This document shows, one piece after another, positions 11,240-20,788 of a stretch of 32,987 bases of DNA; within the stretch, counting starts at the first letter, position 1; every line of letters begins with the position of its first letter. Location: positions 1-32,987 of the forward strand of contig JANDJZ010000520.1 in the NCBI GenBank assembly GCA_027943245.1, written 5' to 3'. The notes beneath the pieces were generated by a model that was not told the origin of the DNA, searched no databases, and saw only the letters and a program-made list of their open reading frames with translations. The translations under genes and the position numbers were made by a program. This DNA comes from Acanthamoeba sp. SK_2022b (lineage: Eukaryota; Discosea; Longamoebia; Acanthamoebidae).

Positions 11240-11880
11240 TGTGTGTCACAGGTATATTCGACAGGTGGCGATGGTCGTGCTGATGGCCCAAATGGGGTGC
11301 TTCGTGCCGGCCGAGTCGGCCTCCATCTCCATCGTCGACGCCATCCTGGTGCGGGTGGGCGCCGGCGACTCGCAGCTGCGCGGCATCTCCACCTTCATGG
11401 CCGAGATGCTCGAAACGGCGGCCATCCTTCGGGTACCGCCCCCCTCCACTTCTCCTCCTGGCAAAGCCCAGACAGCCGTCGCTCACGCTGACTGCTTTTA
11501 TTTATTTATTTATTTATTTGTTTGTTTATTTATTATCTGGCGATGACTGCAGTCGGCCACTGCCAAGTCGCTGATCTGCATAGACGAGCTGGGCCGCGGC
11601 ACGTCGACCTACGACGGCTTCGGTCTGGCCTGGGCCATCTCACAGTACGTCTACAACTCCCGTCTCGCAGGGTTGCTCGCCCGAGCTGCGCTGGCTCTGC
11701 TCATCACACACACATGCACGCCCACCGCTTGCAGGCACATCGCCAAGGAGATCAAGGCGTTCTGTCTGTTTGCCACCCATTTCCACGAGCTAACCGCGCT
11801 CGCCGACGAAATCCCGCACGTCGCCAACCTCCACGTCACCGCCCAGACCGCTGGTACATTGACCACACACACACACACAT

Positions 11881-11944
<64 letters not shown>

Positions 11945-12626
11945 GCAAGCGTGTCCGTCATTCACTCACCTGCCTGTCGATGAACCATCGTTGCGCCAGA
12001 CGACGACAAGATGGCGGACCTGACGTTCCTGTACCAAATTCGCCCGGGGCCGTGCGACCAGTCCTTCGGCATCCATGTCGCCAAGATGACCCAGTTCCCC
12101 GAGGATATCATCAAGGTTCTCCCCCCCCTCACACGCACGCTGGCTTCTCTCTCTCTCTCTCTCTCGCGTGCGCGCGCGCTCGCTCCCCATGTTATCTCAC
12201 GCTCTGGCCGCCTTGCCTGACGCAGGTGGCGGAGGCGAAGGCGGCCGATTTGGAGAGCTTCGACACGGTGCTGGTCAAGGAACACCAGCTGAGCCCCACC
12301 AAGCGGTCGGCCAAGGGCAAGCAAAAGGAGAGGGAGGAGGCCACCGATGCCGCGCGGGACCAGGACGGCAGCGAATCCGCGGAGGAGGTCGCTGGTACGC
12401 GTGGCTTCCTGTCTCCCGTGGCCAGCCCTCCCCTCCTCTCTGCTCACGCCGGCCGCATTCTCGGTGTTTGCTTGCAGGCGTCGCGGAGCGACTGCTGCGG
12501 GACATCGCCGCGGCCGAGCTCGACCAGCTGCCGCGTGCCGAGGCCATGCAGAAGATCGCAGCGCTCATTGCTCGCATCGATGATGAGAAGGCCAGCAACC
12601 CTCGCCTGGCCGCCCTTCTCTCTTGA
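7074..12626 (+). CDS. MSH2: DNA mismatch repair protein MSH2 (MutS homolog)
   Basis: I model 27 exons and 990 aa: 7074-7224, 7310-7398, 7479-7572, 7643-7924, 8008-8095, 8204-8328, 8400-8474, 8574-8632, 8712-8771, 8845-8905, 9052-9134, 9275-9436, 9535-9651, 9776-9946, 10026-10112, 10224-10315, 10437-10519, 10594-10657, 10735-10813, 10886-10958, 11077-11128, 11252-11432, 11553-11644, 11735-11853, 12000-12115, 12226-12394, 12478-12626. MSH2 pairs with MSH6 or MSH3 to recognise mismatches and loops in the nucleus. All MutS parts are present: mismatch-binding N-domain ([13 protein letters not shown]), levers and clamp, Walker [10 protein letters not shown] (708-716), Walker B/signature with D787-E788 ([12 protein letters not shown]), and FATHFHEL with His822. 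Unusual are a 50-aa basic N-terminal extension with an NLS-like PAKKRK and a charged insert near the C-terminus. The start chosen is the ATG just before this basic stretch. Confidence 0.96.
8477..8533. repeat. (AC)n microsatellite, MSH2 intron 7
   Basis: An AC tract begins right after the gtac donor of the intron and ends with two interrupted GC steps. Confidence 0.9.
9161..9226. repeat. (TTGTG)n pentanucleotide repeat, MSH2 intron 11
   Basis: About 13 tandem copies of TTGTG, almost perfect, lie within the intron between exons 11 and 12. The unit differs from the dinucleotide tracts seen elsewhere in the window. Confidence 0.92.
11171..11238. repeat. (TG)n microsatellite, MSH2 intron 21
   Basis: A 68-bp uninterrupted TG run fills most of the intron that splits the Walker A exon (GPNMGGKST) from the next helix. 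The acceptor follows within about 13 bp. Confidence 0.95.
11864..11942. repeat. (CA)n microsatellite, MSH2 intron 24
   Basis: About 79 bp of CA repeat with one TG interruption, located in the intron just after the FATHFHEL exon. Confidence 0.95.
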
Positions 12627-12726
12627 CGCGCACCCCCCCCCCCAAAAAAAGCAACTACTGCCCAACTTGTCGTTGAGGTCGATCTCGGGGGCGCCTGGGA
12701 AGCTGCACTGGAAGGGAAATGCTCTG

Positions 12727-13674
12727 ATGTGTGAATGTGTGGTGGTCATGTTACAAGAGCAGAACAAAGTCTATTTCTCCCGTTTGGCTTTTTATGGGCA
12801 CAATAGCGAACCGGTCTGATGTGGTTTTAGCTCGGTGTGCCACACTACTTCATCAGGAAGCAGGAGCAGCTCAAGGAGCTCATTCCCAGGATGCAAGGTT
12901 GCAAGAAGCCAACAATCGACGCCCTCCAGCAAAAGGATGGGGGAAGGTACTATCTGCTTCTTGTTTTGTTACAGCAAGACTAAACCCAACTCCAGAGATC
13001 CAGCGACTCCCCAAACTGTGAACCGTTTCTACTTCTCAGCCTTTCCTTCAGACATTCGTCGTTCAACCCCCTGCGAGCTGAAGATAGTCTTCCCCACATC
13101 TCGGCAGCCTAAAGCAGGCACAAATGTGCCGCTCATTCTTACCCACGAGTCAGAGGTCGCCATCCCCAGGAGAGGCTGGTGCTGCGTGCTCTACCTGACA
13201 GCCGAGAAAAAGAACCAAATCGCGATAACCCAAGATGATGCCGAGACACACAGCAAGTGCTGTGGCGTGTCAATCGACGACAGCGCACCTTTCGCACCAT
13301 CAGGAACGCTTGCCATCAACATCGCTTTTGCCAGGAAAACATCGGAAGTGACACACAAGCGCCGCTCTCGCTTGTTCCTCGAGGTGGCCATCTGCCAAGA
13401 TCACGAGGTGGCCTTTGCTAGTGGGCCAGTTCCTTTGTACTTTCATCGTACAAGGGATAGCCGCGTGGCGTGGGCCGATGTGGGGGTGGTCATCCCCAAA
13501 CCGGGTCATCTTCGGCTCTGCTTTCGTCGGACCTCACCTTCGCTTGTAGTGCCGTTCGTCACGATAAACTCGCACCTCGTTGATCCGACCAACAAGCCAA
13601 CTCAGGACACGCGCATTTCGTTTCGCTACGATCCGTCTACTGGCGAGGTGGTTAGCCCTATCTCTTTCGTGTGA
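12727..13674 (+). CDS. Unrecognised protein, probable beta-rich domain
   Basis: The best model has three exons, 12727-12768, 12831-12946 and 12975-13674, giving 285 aa. The 3' exon is secure, with a long open frame of normal composition (from about VNRFYFSAFPSDIRR to the TGA). The 5' part is uncertain. The second intron would be only 28 nt; an unspliced alternative starts at ATG 12835 but gives a less protein-like Ser-rich start. The modelled segment HYFIRKQEQLKELIPRMQ looks helical. The rest alternates hydrophobic and polar residues as in a beta sandwich, with basic patches (THKRRSRLFLEV; FHRTRDSR). I considered a p53/Rel-type DNA-binding fold but see no diagnostic motif, so no function is assigned. 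It lies 100 bp after MSH2 and 60 bp before BUB3, on the same strand. Confidence 0.6.
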
Positions 13675-13734
13675 GAATTTCAGGAGCGAGATTTTAGAAG
13701 TTAAACACAAAAATAAAAGCAAAAGAAAAGAAAG

Positions 13735-15354
13735 ATGGAGGCCAGCAGGACACACGAATTCGAGCTGCTTCAGCCCCCGAGCGATGGCGTGTCGCGAGTG
13801 CGGTTTATCCGCGATACCCACCTCCTGCTGACTTCATCTTGGGACGGCGTACGCACCGCAGCAAATTTTGTCCCCCCCAAAATCTGCAACTCACCTCTTT
13901 TCACCTGTAGGCTGTCAGGCTGTACGATACCGATCATAATGAATTTCGGGATCAGTATTCGCACAAGGTAGGCGACTCTACTCCTTTGACGCTGAGGCAG
14001 TCTCATTTAACTGTTGATTGTTCTCTAAGGCTGGCGTGCTCGACGTGACGTCGGCTGGCCGAACACACGCGTTCTCCGGTGGCATGGACCGAAGAGTGGT
14101 CATGTACGTACAGAGTAACCTCCCCACTGGAATGGCTGTGGCCAACAACGTCTCACACCACGGCCCGCCCAGGCACGACTGGACAGCTCAAACCGAGTCC
14201 ATACTCGGCACACACGACAAAGCTGTACGCTGCCTTGAGTATAGCCCATCGCAGGGTGCGCTACCACGTCTTCTTCCACAAACGCGGTAGCAGCGTTTCT
14301 GACTCTCTCTCTCTCTCCCCCGGCTGTGCTGCGATCGCCAGGTCTGTTGTTCTCGGGAAGTTGGGACAGCACGGTCCAGGTGTGGGATGTGAGCGCGCAC
14401 CAATGCATCAAGACGATCTCCCTGCCCGACAAGGGTAAGTCACACGTGGCCTTTACTCTGTCTCCCGCTTTTTCGATCAGTGGTGGCGATGTCTGAACGC
14501 AAGCTTGGGTGGGCCATTGGGGGGGGGGGCTAGCCTACACGATGGACGTATCGGCCAGCAGGCTTATCGTGGGCTGTGCCGACCGTCAGATCTGGGTGTG
14601 GGACCTCAGAAACCTCAACAGCCCCTCGGAGAAGCGTCAGTCTTCGCTCAAGTTCCAGACCCGATGCGTCAAGCTGTTCCCCGATGACACCGGTACACCA
14701 CATGGCGCACGTGTGCGTGTGCGTGTGCCTCAACTCAGTCCGAATACGTGGAACCGCGCAGGGTTTGCTACGGCGTCGATCGAGGGGCGAGTGGCGATCG
14801 ATTACTTCAGCGCCGAGGAGCAGGACCGCAAGTACGCCTTCAAGTGCCACCGGGCCACGATAGACGGCGTCCACACCGTGTGGCCGGTCAACTGCATCGC
14901 CTTCCACCCCATCGGCACCTTTGCCACGGGCGGCTGCGACGGCTACGTGAACGTGTGGGACGGCCAAAACAAGAAGCGGCTCTGCCAGTTCCACAAGTAT
15001 CCCACCAGGTAGCCTACCTCACGCTCGCACGCCACCATGCACGCGCCCGTACAACATGTGACGATCTTTGCTCACGCGATCGGGTTTGTCCTTCTTGCGC
15101 GCAGCATCGCATCGTTGGACTTCAGCAGCGATGGACAGTACCTCGCCATTGCCTCTTCGTACACCTTTGAGGAGGGCGAAAGGGAGTACGACAACACTCT
15201 CTCTCGCGCATCACGCGCGCACGACACGCATGCTGACGACCGTTGTGTGCGTGCGTGCGCGTGCGCGTGCGTGTTGCGCAGCCACCCGTTGGATCAGGTG
15301 TTTGTGCGGCAGGTGGCCGAGGCCGAGGTCAAGCCAAAGGCCAGGGGTCAGTGA
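13735..15354 (+). CDS. BUB3: Mitotic checkpoint protein BUB3 (WD40)
   Basis: Nine exons: 13735-13848, 13911-13967, 14030-14103, 14173-14255, 14342-14434, 14534-14692, 14762-15008, 15105-15185, 15282-15354, giving 326 aa against about 328 in animals. BUB3 is a seven-blade WD40 propeller that binds GLEBS motifs of BUB1 and BUBR1/MAD3 at kinetochores. The alignment is collinear through the whole length: FELLQPPSDGVSRVRF, SSWDGAVRLYD, MHDWTAQTESILGTHD, SGSWDSTVQVWD, LIVGCADRQIWVWDLRN, SSLKFQTRCVKLFP, SIEGRVAIDYF, YAFKCHR, FATGGCDGYVNVWD, KKRLCQFHKYPTSIASL, and the end VFVRQVAEAEVKPKARGQ. The third intron (14104-14172) has multiple-of-three length and could be misread as coding. Splicing it restores MHDW exactly as in other BUB3 proteins. 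RAE1 is the nearest alternative but fits less well. Confidence 0.95.
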
Positions 15355-15486
15355 CCCACGCAATCGCAGCCACAACCGCCTCCTACCCCCCACGATTGAA
15401 CGAACACTCTGTGTTATCTAACGCGCTCCCCGCTGCCATCTCCGTCTTGCTCCTCTCTCTCTCTCTCTCTTGTTTGCATCTCGCCT

Positions 15487-16278
15487 CTACCTGCTTCTTC
15501 TATCATCGTCGTCATCGTAGGATCCGGCTTCGTCGTCGTAGCTCCTCCTGCTGTAGCTCTCGCTGTCGTCGCGGCGCTGCGAGTCGTAGCTGCGCTCGCT
15601 GTAACTGCCCTCATCGCGACGCTGCGAGTCGTAGCTGCGCTCGTCGTAGCTGCCCTCGTCGCGGCGATCGCTGCGCTCCGAGTCGTAGCTGCGCTCGTCG
15701 CGATCGCTGCGCTCCGACCGACTCCACTCCTCTCGGCCCTCGTCGTGGTCGTCCCTGTCGTTGTCATTGCCATCGTCGTGGTCGTCGTGGTCGTCGCCGT
15801 CCTCGATGTTGATGTTGATGATGTTGTCGTCCTCCGGCCTGTGGTACCGCACGCGCTTCCTCTTGGAGTGCACGACGCGCATCACCAGCGGCACGACGAG
15901 GACGAGCATGCCGAGCACGATGACGAAGAAGAAGGTCAGCGCCGGGAAGAAGATGGCGTAGAAGCGCGGGTTGCCCGCGCTGACCACGTTGTCGGGCGGG
16001 GGCGAGGAGGTGGGCGAGCTTGAGGAAGACGTAGAGATGGAGGGCGTCACACTACGAGAGGAGGTGGGGGAGGGGGTGAAGCTGCGCGACGGCGTAGATG
16101 TGGGGGGGATGGTGGGCGATTGAGTGGGAGAGGGGGTTTCTTTGCCGGGTCTGGCCATGGCTGACTGTGGCAGGGCTACGGCGAGAAGTAGAAGCACGAT
16201 GGTAAAGAAAGGATTGAACATTGTGGAGAAGTTCATCGGCGTGAGAGGGTTATGCCTTTGAGGTCGAGGGGGAAACAT
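15487..16278 (-). CDS. Intronless membrane protein with Ser/Thr/Pro stalk and repeated Tyr/Asp/Arg tail
   Basis: A single exon of 263 codons from the first ATG. A start at Met15 (16236) or Met20 puts the hydrophobic segment FFTIVLLLLAVALP nearer the N-terminus and suits a signal peptide better. Order of parts: signal peptide; a Ser/Thr/Pro-rich, mucin-like stalk of about 55 residues; a transmembrane helix (FYAIFFPALTFFFVIVLGMLVLVVPLVM); basic stop-transfer (HSKRKRVRYH); an acidic Asp/Asn/His stretch; and a tail repeating SYDSQRRDEGSYSERSYD-like units with many Tyr and Ser. The stalk-TM-tail layout suggests a cell-surface or adhesion protein linked to cytosolic partners. That is inference; I recognise no named family. 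It is convergent with BUB3, 132 bp apart. Confidence 0.8.
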   Translation of the reverse strand: MFPPRPQRHNPLTPMNFSTMFNPFFTIVLLLLAVALPQSAMARPGKETPSPTQSPTIPPTSTPSRSFTPSPTSSRSVTPSISTSSSSSPTSSPPPDNVVSAGNPRFYAIFFPALTFFFVIVLGMLVLVVPLVMRVVHSKRKRVRYHRPEDDNIININIEDGDDHDDHDDGNDNDRDDHDEGREEWSRSERSDRDERSYDSERSDRRDEGSYDERSYDSQRRDEGSYSERSYDSQRRDDSESYSRRSYDDEAGSYDDDDDRRSR

Positions 16279-16624
16279 AGGCCCCTGTTCACCCTTGATG
16301 AAGAGGTGGAGGGGTGGCCTTCTGTCCTCCTGTACCGTTGTAACCGCAGATGCTTGGCTGCCAAGAGGGTGCCCTACAATATCCCGGTTCGTTGTGCAAA
16401 TCTATTTTTATTAATATATTCACATGTGTTTTTTCATTTTAAATAATGAAAATGAAAAGGCGTGTAATGTCCGCCATCTCAACGCATGTTGGGCCCAACC
16501 AAGCCCACGCACACGGCCGGGACGATCAAGGACGTTTGGACCGATTGGCGGGATCCCCCAAGTCCGCTCCCATAGGCTCCTTTTGCAGAAGAACGTGCAA
16601 GCTTCGCGTGCGCTTGCTGGCGAC
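16279..16624. other. Divergent intergenic region
   Basis: 346 bp between the minus-strand stalk protein and the flavoprotein start. It contains an AT-rich island at about 16400-16460 with a perfect inverted repeat. The frame upstream of the flavoprotein start is open but its composition is not protein-like. No other gene is supported. Confidence 0.5.
16431..16458. repeat. Perfect inverted repeat, 10-bp stem
   Basis: ttttcatttt and aaaatgaaaa flank an 8-nt loop about 170 bp upstream of the flavoprotein ATG, in an AT island within GC-rich DNA. It may be a promoter element or cruciform, or a chance AT-rich repeat. Confidence 0.6.
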
Positions 16625-18098
16625 ATGCTCTCTTTTCGCGCTCGAGCCCCAGCCCTCAGTTCTTTGATTCCCTCTTGCCGCGCACTCGCACACGGCGGTG
16701 CTCCCTTTACAACCGCTGCCCGCAGCCGCACTACCACTACCAACAAGATGTCACACCATCCTCCGTTCAAGCGTACGCTTCCCATCTCACATATTTATAA
16801 TAAAAATAAAAAATCAATCCAGCGGTCTTTTAAATATAATATAAATATAAATATCTCTTATTTAAAATTGAAAAATAAAAATAAATAGAAATTATTCTTT
16901 ATTTTATCACAGAGGTGGAAGCTGCTCGCCCGGACTTTCCGCCAGAGCCATTCGAGTACACCAAGACCCCAGCGCCAGAGTGGCAGCCCGGTCAAGGGTC
17001 AAACCAATTGGCGTGGCCGGTGACCGCACCAGTCAAGCAGATCGATCCCAAGCAGGAGCCGCCCACTGTCATCTACAAGCTCCTCATCGGCGGCATCGTA
17101 CGTTCTGTCTTGTGTGCTCTCACGCGTGACTGCTCGTGAGCGTGCAGTCACACTCCACAGAACTGAGCTCCGTCACGACACAGACGCCACGGCCCATTGC
17201 GTTCGTGTCGTCTCAGGACGAGAACGGCAAGCAGAACCTTGCCCCCTTCTCCTACTTTGCTCCCTGTGGCCACAACCCGCCCATGGTATACGTCTGCGCT
17301 CCCGGCCATCAAATCGGGTCTCAGCGCTCACTGCTCCCCTTGGCCTCGCAGGTGGTGTTCTCGTGCTCCAGCCCGGGCGCAGGCAAGCAGAAGGACACCT
17401 GCACCAACATCAAGAAGACCAAAGAGTATCGTTTACTCCACCACCCACAGTGCTGCCGCTTCTCAAGCCTCTCCATGCTCACCGTGAACGCCATGCTTTG
17501 GCAACACGCACGCACGCATCACAGATTCGTGGTGAACATCATCTCCGAGGCGTTCATCGAGGCGGCAAACTACACCAGCATCGACGCCCCGTCGGATGTG
17601 AGCGAGTGGGACCTCTCGGGGCTGACCAAGGAGCCGAGCCAGGTGGTCACTCCGCCGAGGGTCAAGGAAAGCGCCTTCAGCATGGAGTGCGTGCTAGAGC
17701 ACTACTACGACATGAAAGTACGCTACTCTCTATTTCTATACTCTGCATGACTTGAACTGACGATCCATGGGCGCGTTGTGGGCAGGACGATGAGGGCACG
17801 GTGACAGGCACCTCCATCTTTGGTCGCGTCAAGCTGTTCCACGTGCGCGAGGACATCCTCCAGCCCGGCTACGTCATCGACCAGGCCAAGCTGCAGAGCA
17901 TGAGCCGGCTTGGCGGCATCTCCTACGGACGGTGCGCACCTCGTCGCTTTAACGTCCAAGTGGCGTCTTGTGGGAGCTCACACGGTGTGGCATCACAGCA
18001 CGACAAAGGGCCTCGAGCTCCCTCGCCCAGTGTGGGCGCAGGAGAGCCAGCGGGAGGAGGTAAAGAAGGCTCTGGAACGCAGCCAAGGTGCCGAGTAG
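16625..18098 (+). CDS. Flavin reductase-like FMN-binding protein, likely mitochondrial
   Basis: Seven exons: 16625-16772, 16913-17097, 17184-17285, 17352-17425, 17525-17717, 17786-17931, 17999-18098, giving 315 aa. The core matches the flavin reductase-like split-barrel family that binds FMN: YKLLIGGI-TPRPIAFVSSQDENG, then NLAPFSYFAPCGHNPPM, VVFSCSSP, DTCTNIKKTKEFVVNIISEAF, and the end SRLGGISYGR-TTKGLELPRP. Members reduce flavins or act as oxidoreductases; the substrate here is unknown. The first 41 residues are rich in Arg/Ser/Ala with no acidic residue (MLSFRARAPALSSLIPSCRA onward), typical of a mitochondrial presequence. A cytosolic form could start at Met42 (16748). Intron 1 is very AT-rich. 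For exon 3 I used the acceptor giving IGGI-TPRPIAF; an earlier in-frame AG would add 14 residues. Confidence 0.88.
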
Positions 18099-18333
18099 GT
18101 GGTACCGCTACCTTAAGGTTGGCGTTATGCGAAAGCAAGCCAAGCTTCTCGAAGGTTCGGGAGAAACGAGGGAACGCTGCTGTGAGATATGTGAAGAATT
18201 TTTCGCCATGTCTGAAGCGCATGTTCTAAATACTTATATTCTGGCCGCGAGAAGGCCAAAAAGAAACGCTGCCTGCTTGTTGTGAGTTCATACATACAAA
18301 CAAACAACGCACACATCCTATCTGCAAGAGACA

Positions 18334-19998
18334 ATGTTCAACTTCGCCGGCTTCGGTGCTCCTGGCGCTACTGCTAGTACGTACCAATATGCAAATCTAT
18401 CCTGTCTTCTGGGCGCGCCTCTGGCCACACAAGTCCACCTCCGTTTACCACCGACGCCTAACCGCGGTTGAGGGGTACTCGCCTGCAGTTGTGCTAATCA
18501 CCACCTCTCTCTTTCCTCTCTTGCCTTGGATTCGTTTCAAACGATGCTGATTCGGCGGCTGCAGTGACAGGAACCGTTGGTGCCCCATTCACCTTTGGAG
18601 CGCCTGTACCCACCGCACCAGTGACAGCTGCGGGGCCTTTTACGCCACGTGTTGAAACAGACCCCACAAACAACCAACAAGTGAGCCTACACAACATTGT
18701 GGCTTGGCCCGAATTCAGCTCTACGTCTTGCGAGGAGCTCCGCTGGCAAGCCTATGCGCAGGTAACTTCATTTGGTCGAGGCTTGAGGTTGAATAAACCT
18801 TGCTCGAAGAGGGGCACTCACTTTCTGCCCTGGCGACAGAGAAAGCCTTCTGCTCTGCCAATCGAGCCCGTGAGGAAACAGGTGGAAGAGGAACCCACGC
18901 CGGACTTGAAGCAGGTACGTAATGGTCTGGCTACCTTGTCGTCGCTTCGCCAACACGAACGCTGACTCGTTGTTTGCCAGGCGATGAGGCTTCTGCTGAA
19001 GGACGCCACATTTGCCGATGTCACGTTCGCGGTCGAGGGTGAGGAAGTCAAAGCCCATCGCAACATCCTGGCTGCACGCAGCCCCTCCTTCAAGGCCATG
19101 TTCACGAGGTAAACACCGTCTCTTTCCTCCTGGATCAACAAGAGGCGTTACTCACAGAGCTTCAACCTTCTCTCCAGTGGCCTTTCCGAGAGTGTGGATA
19201 GCACGATCATCCAGCTGGACTGCAGCAAGTCCATCTTCAAAGGCGTGCTCAAGTACATCTACTTTGAGGAGGTGTCCGTTACAGGTGCATCGTTCTCTTG
19301 CCAAGTCTCCCTCTAGAATCATAGCTCACATCCACGACTGGCTTCGTCTTTGAACGAAGATGTCGATTCGGCGATCGAGCTGCTGGCCAAAGCCGACGAG
19401 TACTTCCTGCCCGGTCTGAAGAAAGAGTGCGAGAACATCCTCATCACGCAGTACCTCACTGAAGACACAGCGACGAGCCTCATGCAAGTGGCCGATATAT
19501 ATCGGACTCCTGTCCTCAAGGTAAGCGCGATAGCCTCGGCGAGGCAAATATCTCTCGCTCTTGTGGCTCACAGTGTCCCTGTACCCGTATCTACCTACAG
19601 CAAGCGTGTGTCGACTACATCCTGCGCAACACGCAGTCGATCAACGTGGGCGACCTTGATAAGGCCGCATTGGCCGACCTCCTGATGGCTGCTTGTTCTG
19701 TCAGGTAAGATCCCCAAACCACGCTGCTCCACGGCGTGGCTGCCCGCCCACTCTGCTACTACGGTCCTGATCGAATGTGTTTATGCTGCGCAGGTCATCA
19801 TCCCGGCCAACTCCAGCTACCGCGCCGAACCCATTCGGTGTCTCGACCACAAATGGCGGAGCGTTCCCAAAGCCCCCGTGCGCTGGCCCATTTGGCCCGT
19901 CCACTGGTGGACCGACGCCTCCCAGTACCGTCTGCTCGTCGTGTTTGCGCGTTATCGTCGTCGTCGTCCTCATCCTTCTGTGGATAGCGTTTGGTTGA
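18334..19998 (+). CDS. BTB/BACK protein with FG-like ends, Nup98-like motif and C-terminal membrane anchor
   Basis: Eight exons: 18334-18376, 18565-18761, 18840-18914, 18981-19108, 19178-19284, 19360-19520, 19601-19704, 19794-19998, giving 339 aa. Order: a Phe/Gly-rich N-terminus (MFNFAGFGAPG, FTFGAP) like FG nucleoporins; VAWPEFSSTSCEELRWQAY, close to the EELRWEDY motif conserved in Nup98-type proteins; a BTB domain (residues about 108-200: DATFADVTFAVEGEEVKAHR onward); a BACK-like helical part (ALADLLMAA); a Pro/Gly/Phe linker with NPFG and GPFG; and a final hydrophobic helix VIVVVVLILLWIAF next to the stop, as in tail-anchored proteins. BTB domains often recruit cullin-3 or dimerise. Location at the nuclear pore or ER/nuclear envelope is inference. 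The reading frame continues 70 codons past the TGA. Confidence 0.85.
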
Positions 19999-20788
19999 GT
20001 GCACATCAGGGAGACCTACGGAGACGAGCCGACGTGGAGGAGGATAACCAGCGTGCGAAGGCAGGCCGCCGACGCAAACAGAGCCAACAGCAACACGTGC
20101 TATTTGAGGAGAAACAACTGTCTGGCATGTTGTGCATTTGCGCGAAACGTCAACGGAGATGACCAATTCTGTGTAGCTTGCCAAGGTGGTCGCGTAAAGG
20201 AAAAGTTGTGAGCCTCTGCCTGAGTGGGGAGATATGCGGGAGAGATTGGCGCGCCGGAACTAGGCCAATACGCGCGAGCAAGTGCGGGGAACGCGCTACT
20301 TCGCTTTCGTTCTTTCTGCCTCTCCCTGCCTCACGCCGCCGGCAAGCGAAAGATTGGACGTTTGACCTGGTGCCGCTTGGCCGCTTCCGCCTCATCTCTC
20401 CTCTCTTCGCGTCCTTCTCCTTCGTATCATTTACAGTTTCCGTTCATCTTTTGTATCCGCACGATAATCTCTCGATCTCAGCCTCACTTAACTGTTCACA
20501 CGAAGTATCTTCGTCCACAAGCTCCTCTTTCTCATTCATTCGCTGCATCAAGTCACTCTGCGTACGCCACTTTCCCGCCAAGTAGTATTAGGGTCACCGT
20601 CGCGGGTCTACGCGCATTCAATTCCATTTCGATCTACAGCTGCTCAATCTCGAGCCCTCTGCTTTCCATCTCATCTCAATCTCCCTCGCCAACAAAGCTC
20701 TCTCTCTTCTCTCACTCCCTATTTCCTCTCGTTACTTACTTCTCTTCGGCGTCGGCAATCGCGATTTTGGAAATTCAGCGATTGAGCG
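19999..20788. other. Long intergenic region with pyrimidine-rich leader
   Basis: 790 bp between two plus-strand genes. The first 210 bp continue the BTB frame past its TGA and encode a Cys-rich stretch (see findings). From about 20300 the plus strand is rich in C and T (ctctct, ttcttt runs) up to the next ATG and looks like a long 5' leader or promoter. I find no confident gene on either strand. Confidence 0.5.

Noticed and set aside
14104..14172. Extra 23 residues in BUB3 (intron of multiple-of-three length without stop)
   Set aside because: Removing gtacgt...gcccag restores VVMHDWTAQTESILGTHD, collinear with BUB3; the retained version disrupts the WD blade.
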